A stretch of DNA of 64,000 nucleotides from SM1-50 sp964467345 (GCA_964467345.1 CAYXPY010000005.1:1-64000), one strand, 5' to 3'; shown: positions 53,857 through 62,482, numbered from the stretch's first letter. The notes: generated from the letters alone by a model not told the origin. Translations and numbers: made by a program.

Positions 53857-54279
53857 ATGATGAGTAAAAAACTGCTGGGTTTCTGTGGATATCGCTGTGA
53901 TTTATGCCCTGCGTCTATAGAAAATATTGACAGACTCACCGATAGATCGACCCTTCGGAAGGGATGGAACCATTTTTTCGGGTTCGATGTCCCTGAGGAG
54001 AGGATTCTCTGTGTCGGTTGTGCTGGAATTGGGAATCATTTAGATACGGACTGTCCTGTTCGACCCTGTGCACTTCGCAATCATGTACAGGATTGTTCGT
54101 CCTGTGCGCTGTTTGAATCCTGTGGTACCTTACGTTTGCGTGCGGACATCCTTGATGGGGTAAAAAAGAATCATCATGGGGAAATCTCAAAGGAGGAGTA
54201 TCAATTGTTCTTGCGTCCCTATGAAGGAAGGAATGAACTGGAAAAACAAAAAAAGAAGAGGAAATCGCATGGGGTATAA
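53857..54279 (+). CDS. DUF3795 Cys-rich protein
   Basis: 140 residues. The N-terminus FCGYRCDLCPAS and the spaced cysteines CVGCAGIG, CPVRPCALRN, CSSCALFESCG fit DUF3795, thought to bind zinc or an iron-sulfur cluster. Function unknown. Either ATG 53857 or ATG 53860 may be the start. Its last codons overlap the next gene by 11 bases. Confidence 0.82.
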   Translation: MMSKKLLGFCGYRCDLCPASIENIDRLTDRSTLRKGWNHFFGFDVPEERILCVGCAGIGNHLDTDCPVRPCALRNHVQDCSSCALFESCGTLRLRADILDGVKKNHHGEISKEEYQLFLRPYEGRNELEKQKKKRKSHGV

Positions 54280-54769
54280 ACGGAAATCATGGCAGGAAAA
54301 ACTTGCTGACAAGAACAATCTTCCGAAGATTCTCAAACTGCAGAAAAATTTCCCCTGTTACAATGCGGTCCACAAGATGGGAGCACAGGTCGGCGATGCT
54401 GTTGTCTTGGTCAACCCCAGTGAAGTCGTCAGCCTTATGAAACAGGTCCCCAAAGGAACACTTATCACGCTCGTTGATATCTGCAAAATACTCGCTAAAA
54501 AGCATGGTGTCGATGCATGCTGTTCACTGACGGCCGGTATTTTTGTTATGACGGCAGCAAATGCAGCTGAAGAGGCGACATTCCAGGGAAAACCCCTTGG
54601 TATCCCCTACTGGCGGACTCTGAAGGCAGATGGTTCCTTAAACGAGAAATACCCGGGAGGGGCGCTAGCTCAGAAAAAACTACTTGAAGCGGAAGGATTT
54701 ACCATATTGAAAAAAGGAAAACGATATGTCGTGGAAGATTTTGAGAACTATCGTGGAGCAGTGAGATGA
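54269..54769 (+). CDS. MGMT/alkyltransferase-like protein without the alkyl-acceptor Cys
   Basis: 166 residues from ATG 54269 behind GAGG. The segment VPKGTLITLVDICKILAKKHGVDACCSLTAGIFVMTAANAA and PYWRTLKADGSLNEKYPGGALAQKKLLEAEGF resembles the MGMT/ATL family (winged helix plus the active-site strand), but the PCHR motif is PYWR, so the methyl-accepting Cys is missing. ATL-type proteins of this kind bind damaged DNA rather than repair it. It overlaps both neighbours and belongs to a four-gene operon. Confidence 0.75.
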   Translation: MGYKRKSWQEKLADKNNLPKILKLQKNFPCYNAVHKMGAQVGDAVVLVNPSEVVSLMKQVPKGTLITLVDICKILAKKHGVDACCSLTAGIFVMTAANAAEEATFQGKPLGIPYWRTLKADGSLNEKYPGGALAQKKLLEAEGFTILKKGKRYVVEDFENYRGAVR

Positions 54770-55239
54770 TGGATAAAGATGAATGTTGCCCGAAGTTTGA
54801 CCCTGCCCCTTGGGATGGGAAGCTGTTTGAATGGAACCAGAAGAAATTCGTTAAGGATCATGTTACCACGTTTTTTTTCATACCTTTGAATTTCGGAGTT
54901 GTCATGAGACGGCTTGATGAAATACTACGGCAGTCATCAGCAAGCAGTCCTGACTGTGTCTGCTTATCAGAGCACACATCGAAATGGAACATGGATGTAT
55001 ACCTTGCGGTCGACAAGGAGATTCCCGGCGCTGAGAATCTGACATTGAACGGGAAGTTCCTCAGTAAAGTCTACGAAGGTCAGTTTCAGGAAACAGAGCG
55101 TTGGTGTAAGGATTTTGAGCAGTTCGCCGCAGAGAAAAATGTGAAGATAGCAAAATGGTACATGTGGTATACCACCTGTCCGAAATGCGCCAAGAAATAC
55201 GGCAAAAACTACGTGGTGATCATAGCTGCAGTCACCTAG
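54766..55239 (+). CDS. conserved hypothetical protein
   Basis: 157 residues beginning MDKDECCPKFDPAPWDGKLFEWNQKKFVKDHVTTFFFIPLNFG and ending TTCPKCAKKYGKNYVVIIAAV. The layout suggests one alpha/beta domain with a CPKC pair near the end, perhaps a metal site. I cannot name the family with certainty. It is translationally coupled to the MGMT-like gene (overlap of 4 bases, ATGA). Confidence 0.65.
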   Translation: MMDKDECCPKFDPAPWDGKLFEWNQKKFVKDHVTTFFFIPLNFGVVMRRLDEILRQSSASSPDCVCLSEHTSKWNMDVYLAVDKEIPGAENLTLNGKFLSKVYEGQFQETERWCKDFEQFAAEKNVKIAKWYMWYTTCPKCAKKYGKNYVVIIAAVT

Positions 55240-55260
55240 TTGTTCCTCATCGAGGCTATC

Positions 55261-55932
55261 ATGAGACCGAAGGTTATCCTTCACAACTCCATCAGCCTTG
55301 ATGGTTCCCTTACTTCTTTTGAACCAAACATGCAGCTGCATTATCAAATCGCTGGATGGTACAAACCTGACGTCCATCTCATTGGTTCAAACACTATCAA
55401 AGCAGGAATCGAATTATTTGGAGACGGTGTTCCTCCGGAGCGTCCCTCTGATTTTCAGAAACCAAAAAGAGACGTGAAGCTCCCGCTCTGGGTCATTATT
55501 GACTCAAGAGGAACACTTGAAGGCTTGTTGCATACCTGCAGGCGTTTCGAACTCTGCCGGGATGTCGTCGTGATCGTCTCAAAAAAGACATCGAAGCGGT
55601 ATCTCCAGTATCTAGATAATCGACAGTATGATCATCATTGCGTCGGTACAAACTCAGTTGACCTCAAAGAGGCACTTTACCTTTTATCGAAAAAGTATCA
55701 CGTAAAGAAGGTTTTGACAGATACTGGTAGGATCCTTGGAAATCTCCTGCTTAATCAAGGCTTGGTTGATGAGATAAGCTTGCTTGTTCACCCGGTGGTT
55801 GTTGGAAAGGCATCATATACCATATTTTCTGACATTGAAAAGAACCTGACTGTCTTTCTTGTGAAATGTAGACGAATGAAGCAGCATTATATCTGGTTAG
55901 TCTATCAAACAAAGGAGAGAGGTTCTGTCTAG
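55261..55932 (+). CDS. RibD C-terminal/dihydrofolate reductase-like reductase
   Basis: 223 residues from ATG 55261 (GAGG just upstream). MRPKVILHNSISLDGSLTSF at the start and TDTGRILGNLLLNQGLVDEISLLVHPVVVG near 165-190 mark the RibD_C/pyrimidine reductase fold, which binds NADPH. The normally Gly-rich DGGG motif is TDTG, so it may be a side-branch member. The true archaeal riboflavin reductase acts on the diaminopyrimidine intermediate, but this one lacks riboflavin neighbours and its substrate is open. Confidence 0.78.
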   Translation: MRPKVILHNSISLDGSLTSFEPNMQLHYQIAGWYKPDVHLIGSNTIKAGIELFGDGVPPERPSDFQKPKRDVKLPLWVIIDSRGTLEGLLHTCRRFELCRDVVVIVSKKTSKRYLQYLDNRQYDHHCVGTNSVDLKEALYLLSKKYHVKKVLTDTGRILGNLLLNQGLVDEISLLVHPVVVGKASYTIFSDIEKNLTVFLVKCRRMKQHYIWLVYQTKERGSV

Positions 55933-55976
55933 GCGTTTTGGAAGGGTTTTTTTCGTCATGATTAAATAACATAATC

Positions 55977-56978
55977 ATGATATTTCATGGTATGAAGAAA
56001 TTTTTCTCAATTCTTCTTCTCGGTTCTCTCTCGGTGATGTTTGCAGAGGTTTTCTCTGGGGCATCAACACTTTGGTTTCTTGACCCCTGGGGGTTGATTG
56101 TCGTATTTCCTTTGTACCTTTCTCATGCAGTGTTTTTCTTTTCAGTAGCAGTTGTTTACAAGAGAACATCTCTTCGTCAGTTGTATTTTTTCGGCATGCT
56201 CTTTGGGTTATATGAAGCATTCATCACAAAGGTCCTCTGGTTCGGATATCCTGATTCGACAGGACCGATGGTCGGGTATTTTTTTGGTGTCGCATGGGGC
56301 GAGTTCCTGACATTGGTGTTCTTCTGGCATCCCATTATGTCGTTCATCGTTCCTGTGCTTGTCTATGAGTTGCTCAGCAGAGATGTGCTTCCGGGGCATC
56401 ACCTGTTTTTAGAGAAAAACTGGAAAACGATTCTGCTGATCATTATTCTGATTGTGATGGGTGCGAGTTTTCAGAGCAACGGAGCCAGCTATGATGTGAT
56501 TCGATCTGTTGGTTCTCTGGGGGGATCTCTGCTCATTGTCTTTGTGCTGCATGGTCTTTCAAAAGGAAAAACCCTTCAGTCACTTGTCCTTGGGAAAAAA
56601 ACCATGACCTTTGTCTTTGTGTATCTCTTGGTTTTGTATGGTGTGACGACAGCGGTTATTTTCCCTGAGCGGTTGCCAACGACAATTATTTCATATCTCT
56701 TGATCTTCCTTTGGTATATTGTCTGTCTTTGTCTCCTGTGGGTCGATCGATTCCCGCCCTTGACTGTTGCTTTCAATGGCTCACTCTTTTCCCAGAAAGA
56801 AATCGGGGTTTTTGCAGTCCTTCTCGTATGCCTGACCATCGTCTGTAGTTTCTTCCAGCAGATAACCTATGGGGTTCTCCTTCTGATGTTCGTGTCTCTC
56901 ATGGGAGTAGGAGTCATGGTTTTCTCCTGGTCTGTGCTTTCATTGGTCAAACACAGAATCTCCCGGGGGTCGGTATGA
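55977..56978 (+). CDS. polytopic membrane protein of unknown function
   Basis: 333 residues with about nine or ten hydrophobic helices from residue 5 to 325, including WFLDPWGLIVVFPLYLSHAVFFF and FGYPDSTGPMVGYFFGVAWGEF. No family is recognised and no motif for transport is seen. It starts 44 bases after the RibD-like gene and may be transcribed with it. Confidence 0.7.
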   Translation: MIFHGMKKFFSILLLGSLSVMFAEVFSGASTLWFLDPWGLIVVFPLYLSHAVFFFSVAVVYKRTSLRQLYFFGMLFGLYEAFITKVLWFGYPDSTGPMVGYFFGVAWGEFLTLVFFWHPIMSFIVPVLVYELLSRDVLPGHHLFLEKNWKTILLIIILIVMGASFQSNGASYDVIRSVGSLGGSLLIVFVLHGLSKGKTLQSLVLGKKTMTFVFVYLLVLYGVTTAVIFPERLPTTIISYLLIFLWYIVCLCLLWVDRFPPLTVAFNGSLFSQKEIGVFAVLLVCLTIVCSFFQQITYGVLLLMFVSLMGVGVMVFSWSVLSLVKHRISRGSV

Positions 56979-57106
56979 AGGCTTTGTGGTTTTTTCTACT
57001 TATAAACCAACCACTATCAGATCCCCCGTCGGAACAATCATACGGAACACTGTTTCATAAACCTCTAATGAGCCGCCTGATATAACATATGTATGGTGAT
57101 ACAAAA

Positions 57107-57754
57107 ATGGAAATGGATTTAGAAGTAACCAACACGGAAAAGAAAATAAAAAAAGAAATGAAGCACTTCATGGCCCTCAACGTGATGAGCATCGCCTTTG
57201 GAGGGATTGCTATGGCTCTTGCGATTTCCTCTCTTACCGTGAATGCTCTCTCCCTGCTACAGACAACTGATTCGATACATTTGCTAAATGTGTTCTCAAA
57301 CATCGGCATCAGTCTTGTTGTTGGGGTTCTTGCGCTGTGGTTTATCATCTCAACCGCTGAAGTACTGAGCAAATTCGAGGAAATACAAGAAGAGCAGAAT
57401 GAGGAAAAAAACCATGATGGTGAGAAGCTTACCACTCGAATTATCCGTCTCATGGGTTTATACCGAGAAGAACGACCACAGATAAAGCGCATGATCCTTG
57501 TCAGTAAAATCGCTGGAATCTGCTTTCTTGCAAATGCGTTCATCCAGACTGTTCTTCTTGCTTTTAATGCGAGTTCAGGGTCTGTTGCACTAGCTCCCGC
57601 AATAGGAGGGATTCTTACGAGCCTTGTCATGGGTATTGTAGGTTTTTTCCTTCCTTTTTCTTTTCGTAAATACTCCGTCTGTTGGGATCAACGATTGCTG
57701 AAAAGCGGAGATGTTGAAACGAAAATCGCTTCCTTCATGGAGGACGGCTTGTGA
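57107..57754 (+). CDS. four-helix membrane protein of unknown function
   Basis: 215 residues from ATG 57107 (GGTGA upstream; ATG 57089 adds six residues). Two pairs of membrane helices (about 25-60, 65-85, 140-160, 165-190) surround a charged cytoplasmic coil (EEIQEEQNEEKNHDGE). No family is recognised. It overlaps the following winged-helix gene (GTGA), so the regulator is made together with it. Confidence 0.65.
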   Translation: MEMDLEVTNTEKKIKKEMKHFMALNVMSIAFGGIAMALAISSLTVNALSLLQTTDSIHLLNVFSNIGISLVVGVLALWFIISTAEVLSKFEEIQEEQNEEKNHDGEKLTTRIIRLMGLYREERPQIKRMILVSKIAGICFLANAFIQTVLLAFNASSGSVALAPAIGGILTSLVMGIVGFFLPFSFRKYSVCWDQRLLKSGDVETKIASFMEDGL

Positions 57755-58026
57755 ACAACCGGAGAACCCAATACGAAATCTACTGGGAGATACTGACATA
57801 TTGCAAGACGCCCCGGTTGATTACTCAAATAATCCAGCGCTGTAATCTCAACTCCAAGATCGGGCAGGAGTACCTGGATTTCCTTGTTTCAAAAGGGTAT
57901 CTTACAAACACACAGGAGAAAGAAAAAGTATTGTATATCACTACATCAGCTGCCAAGGGTTATGTAGAGATTTTCATGAAGTTGTATCTTGAACTTTTCA
58001 AGAACACCCCGGAATTTAAACTATGA
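57751..58026 (+). CDS. small winged-helix regulator
   Basis: 91 residues from GTG 57751. The pattern RRTQYEIYWEILTYCKTPRLITQIIQRCNLNSKIGQEYLDFLVSKGYLT followed by a beta-wing (VLYITTSAAKGYVEIF) matches the small archaeal winged-helix (ArnR1-like) regulators. Such proteins usually act as dimers on DNA; here coupling to a membrane protein suggests a membrane-linked switch (inference). Confidence 0.78.
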   Translation: MNNRRTQYEIYWEILTYCKTPRLITQIIQRCNLNSKIGQEYLDFLVSKGYLTNTQEKEKVLYITTSAAKGYVEIFMKLYLELFKNTPEFKL

Positions 58027-58116
58027 GATGTTCATTTAATATTTCTGTCACATGAGTAGTATTTTTTATTTGAATAATTGTCCATATCTGATTTTTTTGT
58101 ATAAAATACAGAAATG

Positions 58117-58160
58117 TATATAAACAAAAACTGGTTTTTATTTACAGATTTGAAGAAGGT
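58117..58160 (+). promoter_or_regulatory. TATA box and RBS for the small membrane protein
   Basis: tatataaac (58117-58125) and GGTGG shortly before ATG 58173. The region from 58027 to 58172 holds nothing else. Confidence 0.5.
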
Positions 58161-58172
58161 GGTGTAAAAAAA

Positions 58173-58511
58173 ATGATAGAATGGCTCAATATTGTAGCTG
58201 GATTGATACTCTGTGTGAGTTTTTTAGATGCAGTTCCCAGCTTACAAAAATTTGCTAAATGGTTAGGCAGCTTTGATACAATTATCGGTATCATCATCAT
58301 AATCTACGTGATATTCACGGGCACCTGGGGCATACAGGGTATCGTGGCGATACTTGCTGGTTTAATCATGATTGTGGGTATATTACCAGCCATACCAGCA
58401 ATCGGAAAATCCTTAGAGAAATTCGCCAAATGGCTCGGTGGATTCCAAGGGATTATTGGAATTATCGTCCTGATAGTAGGAATACTTGGTGTATTAGGGA
58501 TTATCATTTAA
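58173..58511 (+). CDS. small membrane protein with internal duplication
   Basis: 112 residues made of two similar halves: SLQKFAKWLGSFDTIIGIIIIIYVI (about 24-48) and SLEKFAKWLGGFQGIIGIIVLIVGI (about 81-105), each a short amphipathic segment and a membrane helix. The halves differ by few residues, so the duplication is either recent or under strong constraint. Function unknown; the pattern is compatible with an oligomeric membrane pore or scaffold. Confidence 0.7.
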   Translation: MIEWLNIVAGLILCVSFLDAVPSLQKFAKWLGSFDTIIGIIIIIYVIFTGTWGIQGIVAILAGLIMIVGILPAIPAIGKSLEKFAKWLGGFQGIIGIIVLIVGILGVLGIII

Positions 58512-58559
58512 AATCCTTAGTCCACTTTTTTTCCTTTTTTTTTAAAAAAAACAGATGAG

Positions 58560-59063
58560 TTAGAGTATTCGTTCCAGTTTTCCTGCCAGTGGTGTGAGCA
58601 AGTTGATATGCTTTTTTTCCTCGTTTATCAGGAATTCCATGTGTTTGAAAAACTGATCAGGGTTGTTTCCTTTCCATAGGTTCTGTATGAATTCTTTGTC
58701 TGTGTACATGTGAAGTTTCGTATAGATATCTAAGGCGAGGTATTCGTTTTTTAATAGCTCGGTGAGGATTTCCTCATCCCATTTTCCTTTCAAATCGAAT
58801 TCTTTTTGTGTCATGCCTGCGTGATCTTCGAGTGTTTTCGTCGTGACATCGTCGAAATTTGTGATGAGTTGGGTTAGGATTCCTTTGTGTTTTTCCGAAT
58901 CATGCGAGAGCTGGAAAAGCACGGTTCTATAGGTATCCTTTTTTATGGTCATGTAGGCCTGCCATTGCATGATATTTTCAAATTGCGTCTCCAACCAATA
59001 GGCTTTTCCAAGCAGCGAGAGGAACTCGTCTCTGGTGTTTATTTTAAATTCGTTGCCGCTCAT
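58560..59063 (-). CDS. ferritin-like protein
   Basis: 167 residues of four long helices. Metal-ligand patterns include LETQFENIMQWQAY (helix 1), LSHDSEKHKG (E/H pair, helix 2), NEYLALDIY (helix 3) and NEEKKHINLL (E-x-x-H, helix 4), the arrangement of rubrerythrin/ferritin-like diiron proteins. It is divergent from the thioferritin-like gene, and both may answer the same iron or peroxide signal. Confidence 0.75.
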   Translation of the reverse strand: MSGNEFKINTRDEFLSLLGKAYWLETQFENIMQWQAYMTIKKDTYRTVLFQLSHDSEKHKGILTQLITNFDDVTTKTLEDHAGMTQKEFDLKGKWDEEILTELLKNEYLALDIYTKLHMYTDKEFIQNLWKGNNPDQFFKHMEFLINEEKKHINLLTPLAGKLERIL

Positions 59064-59222
59064 AGGTGATGTTATCTTGTATGTTGTTTTAAATCTCTCT
59101 GTTCGTTCTTATGAGGTATGATAAAAGGAATCTATTTAGTTGATATCAAATGTTATGGATGATCGCTTTCATATGTAGGTTTCAGTTGCATTTTTTTTCT
59201 GAGTTGGGGTAGTATGATAAGT

Positions 59223-59289
59223 TTTAAATACTAATCTATATTACCTAATAATAATTATTAAGTAAAACTGTATGTTACTTAAGGAGATA
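59223..59289 (+). promoter_or_regulatory. promoter with 25-bp palindromic operator
   Basis: tttaaata (59223-59230) is the TATA box. Right behind it, 59241-59265 forms an inverted repeat: ttacctaataat, a central base, attattaagtaa (11 of 12 pairs match). Its place over the expected start of transcription fits a repressor site. AAGGAG (59280-59285) precedes ATG 59296. Confidence 0.65.
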
Positions 59290-59295
59290 AGAAAT

Positions 59296-59853
59296 ATGGC
59301 CGCAGAAGTCGCAAGAAAATTAGTAGAAAAAGCAGGTATCGACGTAGAAAAACTCCTCGACCTCTTAATAAAAAACGCAGCAGCAGAGCTCACAACATAC
59401 TACTATTATACAATCCTCCGGGCAAACCTCATCGGATTTGACGGAGAAGGACTCAAAGCAGTCGCAGAGGATGCCCGCATCGAAGATAGAAACCATTTCG
59501 AAGCACTCGTCCCCCGCATCTACGAACTTGGTGGAAAACTCCCGGACAACATGAAAACATTCCATGACAGGTCCGCCTGCCCACCCGCACAACTACCAAA
59601 AGACCCCACCAATGTCAAGAAAATCGTCGAAGTACTCCTCCATGCAGAACAATGCGCAGTACGAGGATACACGGAAATCTGCAATATGACCGCTGGAAAG
59701 GACCACCGAACCTATGACCTAGCCTTAGCCATCCTTAATGAAGAAATCGAACATGAGGCATGGTTCACCGAGTTTCTCGGCAGAGGCCCCTCAGGACATT
59801 TCCGAAGACCATCAGGAACAAACAGCCCCTTCGTCTCAAAATTCCTACAATAA
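59296..59853 (+). CDS. Dps-like thioferritin (DPSL)
   Basis: 185 residues from ATG 59296, where AAGGAG is placed correctly (ATG 59272 is not). Diiron ligands are spread over four helices: E31 in AAELTTYYYY, E63 and H67 in RIEDRNHFEA, E118 in HAEQC, E150 and H153 in NEEIEHEAW. Two cysteines, C95 and C120, are 25 residues apart, as described for the thiol pair of archaeal DPSL/thioferritin. The protein oxidises and stores iron with peroxide as oxidant and assembles into a 12-subunit cage. It heads a stress-defence group with peroxiredoxin and Fur genes. Confidence 0.88.
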   Translation: MAAEVARKLVEKAGIDVEKLLDLLIKNAAAELTTYYYYTILRANLIGFDGEGLKAVAEDARIEDRNHFEALVPRIYELGGKLPDNMKTFHDRSACPPAQLPKDPTNVKKIVEVLLHAEQCAVRGYTEICNMTAGKDHRTYDLALAILNEEIEHEAWFTEFLGRGPSGHFRRPSGTNSPFVSKFLQ

Positions 59854-59899
59854 AAACAACAAGGAATAAAACAGATTTACAAAAACTGGAGGATGAGAA

Positions 59900-60589
59900 A
59901 TGGACGAAGAAAAAAAGGAATGCTACTCAATGCCGTTGATCGGCGATAATGCACCACAGTTCACCGCAAAAACCACCATGGGCGAAATCAAATTCCCAGA
60001 TGATTACAAGGGGAAATGGGTCATCCTTTTCAGTCACCCTGCTGATTTTACCCCTGTCTGCACCACAGAGTTCATGACCTTTGCATCGATGCAACAGGAC
60101 TTTAAGAAGCTGAACACAGAACTCATCGGACTTTCTATCGACAGCATCTATGCACACATCGCATGGTTACGCACTATCAAAGAGAAGATAGAATTCAAGG
60201 GAATGAAAAACATCGAAGTTACATTCCCCGTCATCGAGGACCTAAAAATGGATGTGGCAAAAAAATTCGGCATGCTGCAACCAAACGCATCAACCACACA
60301 AGCGGTCCGTGCAGTTTTTCTCATTGACCCACAAGCAAAGATACGGGCTATCCTGTACTATCCCTTGTCCAACGGTAGAAACATGGCAGAGATAAAACGC
60401 CTTCTCACCGCGATGCAGAAATCAGACAAAGATGGCATAGCCACCCCAGCGAACTGGCAACCCGGAGATGACGTCATCATCCCACCACCAGGGTCCTGTG
60501 GACTGGCAAAAGAACGCGTCGAAAAGAAAGAAGAAGGAAAATACTGCCTTGACTGGTTCATGTGTCTCAAAAAAGAGTCAAAAAAATAG
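59900..60589 (+). CDS. peroxiredoxin (archaeal Prx6-type)
   Basis: 229 residues. Peroxidatic Cys54 lies in FSHPADFTPVCTTE. C-terminal cysteines C200, C216 and C222 match the archaeal form where two Cys six residues apart resolve the oxidised enzyme. The Prx6-type C-terminal domain (NWQPGDDVIIPPP) supports dimer and ring assembly. It removes hydrogen peroxide. GGAGG precedes the start; 46 bases separate it from the thioferritin gene, so they are likely cotranscribed. Confidence 0.93.
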   Translation: MDEEKKECYSMPLIGDNAPQFTAKTTMGEIKFPDDYKGKWVILFSHPADFTPVCTTEFMTFASMQQDFKKLNTELIGLSIDSIYAHIAWLRTIKEKIEFKGMKNIEVTFPVIEDLKMDVAKKFGMLQPNASTTQAVRAVFLIDPQAKIRAILYYPLSNGRNMAEIKRLLTAMQKSDKDGIATPANWQPGDDVIIPPPGSCGLAKERVEKKEEGKYCLDWFMCLKKESKK

Positions 60590-60610
60590 AAGTACAGAGG
60601 GGCAGTCAAA

Positions 60611-60660
60611 GAAGCAGTGGATATTCCATTGCTTCAACACACTTTCTTTTTCTTTTTTTT
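60611..60660 (+). terminator. hairpin and T-rich run after peroxiredoxin
   Basis: GAAGCAGTGGA (60611-60621), a 3-base loop and TCCATTGCTTC (60625-60635) make an 11-bp stem with one G-T pair, followed by a T-rich run to 60660. Confidence 0.65.
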
Positions 60661-60698
60661 CATAAACAATATTAAATATCAAAGGATAATCCTTCCTG

Positions 60699-61103
60699 AT
60701 GACGATGGAACCGATGAAAATCAAATTCACCAACCAACGAATCGAAATTCTTGATTTCCTAAAAAACAATACCACACACCCCACGGTAGAACAAGTCTAC
60801 GATGCTGTAAAAAAAAAGCTTACCAGAATCAGTAAAGCAACCGTATACCAAAACCTTAAATTCCTAGCGGAAAAAGGCTTCATACAAGAAGTGAACATCA
60901 AAGGCGTCTCCCGTTTTGAACCAAACCTCAAGTCTCATCATCATATGATCTGTCGGCAGTGCGGAAAAATCATTGATTTCGAATCAAGGGAACTGACCGA
61001 GTACTCACTCCACATAGGAAAAAAACTCAAAGATATAGAAATCGACGCCACCAACACCAATTTTTACGGGGTTTGTTCAACCTGTAAAAAAAACAATAGT
61101 TAA
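60699..61103 (+). CDS. Fur/PerR-family regulator
   Basis: 134 residues. The winged helix is at 8-75 (TNQRIEILDFLKNNTTHPTVEQVYDAVKKKL, ISKATVYQNLKFLAEKGFI). The metal part has HHHMICRQCGKIIDF and GVCSTCKKN, i.e. two CxxC pairs for structural zinc and His residues for regulatory metal. As a PerR or Zur/Fur homologue it would sense peroxide or metal; neighbours (peroxiredoxin, thioferritin, ZupT) fit both. ATG 60699 gives MTMEPMK; ATG 60705 or 60714 are also possible. Confidence 0.9.
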   Translation: MTMEPMKIKFTNQRIEILDFLKNNTTHPTVEQVYDAVKKKLTRISKATVYQNLKFLAEKGFIQEVNIKGVSRFEPNLKSHHHMICRQCGKIIDFESRELTEYSLHIGKKLKDIEIDATNTNFYGVCSTCKKNNS

Positions 61104-61126
61104 ATAACAACCTTTGAAGGTAGTAC

Positions 61127-61909
61127 ATGATCGAAGACCTAGGCGCGGTTGGCAGTGCGTTTTTGTTAACAATGCTGGCTGGCCTTAGCACAGGGATTGG
61201 ATCCCTTCTTGCGTATTTTATAAAAAAACCAAAGATGAGCTATCTGTCTTTCTCCCTTGGGCTCTCCGCAGGAGTCATGGTCTATGTCTCCTTTGTCGAA
61301 CTATTGCCCCAGGCATTAAATACGCTTGGAGAACTACTTGCTATTTCTGCATTTTTCCTAGGAATTCTTTGTATAGGCCTTATTGATATGGTCATTCCGG
61401 AGAAGGAAAACCCTCATTCCTACAGTGGGCTTACTAACGAAACCAATAGCACCACGAACAAGACGTTACTGAGGACCGGAGTACTGACGGCACTAGCGAT
61501 CGGGATACATAATTTTCCAGAAGGCCTTGCGACCTTTGGGACTGCTCTGAACAACCTGAACCTTGGGATTGTCATTGCCTTAGCGATAGCGATTCATAAC
61601 ATCCCTGAGGGCATCTCGGTGTCCATGCCCATCTATTATGCTACAAAGAGCAAAAAGAAAGCATTTACCTATTCCTTTCTCTCCGGTCTTGCTGAGCCTG
61701 CAGGAGCAGTCATTGGATTTCTGATACTTCTCCCCTTTCTCTCCGATGAGGTTTTATATTCACTCTTAGCGTTTGTCGGAGGGATCATGGTCTATATCTC
61801 CATTGATGAACTGCTTCCCATCGCACATCAATATGGACATGGACATACCGTTATCCTCGGCGTCATCCTTGGTATGTTTGTTATGGCACTCAGTCTGATG
61901 TTCCTATAA
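61127..61909 (+). CDS. zupT: ZIP-family metal transporter (ZupT-like)
   Basis: 260 residues with eight membrane helices. The binuclear metal motifs HNFPEG (helix 4) and HNIPEG (helix 5), EPAG in the next helix and VYISIDELLP are diagnostic of ZIP transporters such as ZupT. It imports Zn, Fe or Mn. Located 24 bases after the Fur-type gene, it is likely its regulatory target and operon partner. Confidence 0.92.
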   Translation: MIEDLGAVGSAFLLTMLAGLSTGIGSLLAYFIKKPKMSYLSFSLGLSAGVMVYVSFVELLPQALNTLGELLAISAFFLGILCIGLIDMVIPEKENPHSYSGLTNETNSTTNKTLLRTGVLTALAIGIHNFPEGLATFGTALNNLNLGIVIALAIAIHNIPEGISVSMPIYYATKSKKKAFTYSFLSGLAEPAGAVIGFLILLPFLSDEVLYSLLAFVGGIMVYISIDELLPIAHQYGHGHTVILGVILGMFVMALSLMFL

Positions 61910-61985
61910 GAAAACAACAGCCTCTTGATTTCCCTATGTGTATTACGAAATTCAAATTTTTTTTTCTTTCTTGTCAATTGTCTCC

Positions 61986-62417
61986 ATGAAAAGGAAATCA
62001 TTTAATAAGACTCTTTCTTATTTCAAGAATATCGCAGTTGATGCTATGGACATCCAAATAGAAGATAAAATATCTGTCATCGTCACCCTCTGTTTATTGT
62101 TCGTCTGGTACTTCACCCTTTTTCAGTTTAACTATCCCCTGGGAAGTCTGCTGATTCTTTGGGTTGGAATGATTATACTAACAATTCTCTATTTCCTGGT
62201 CTACCGAAAGAAAAAACGTGATATGAGAGTGTTAAAAATGCGGTTTTTCATCTCCGCGGTTCCTATCTATTCTGCACTTCTGTTCTATGTGTATATCCTG
62301 CTGAATGGAACACAGGTGTCCGGTGTCTTTCGCCTGATGCCCTTAGGGATTATCGGAACAATGCTTCTTCTCAATGCAGGCGTCGTCTATTATTATTCTC
62401 AGAGACAGACCCCGTAG
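61986..62417 (+). CDS. small membrane protein of unknown function
   Basis: 143 residues from ATG 61986 (MKRKSFNKTLSYF; the open frame begins at 61938 but without RBS). Four hydrophobic helices: about 35-55, 60-80, 95-115, 120-138, with basic loops. No family recognised. Confidence 0.6.
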   Translation: MKRKSFNKTLSYFKNIAVDAMDIQIEDKISVIVTLCLLFVWYFTLFQFNYPLGSLLILWVGMIILTILYFLVYRKKKRDMRVLKMRFFISAVPIYSALLFYVYILLNGTQVSGVFRLMPLGIIGTMLLLNAGVVYYYSQRQTP

Positions 62418-62482
62418 CGCTGTAAAGACAGATTAAACGGACATTTTTATAAAACGCCTGCTCATCAACTGACAAAGTATCA

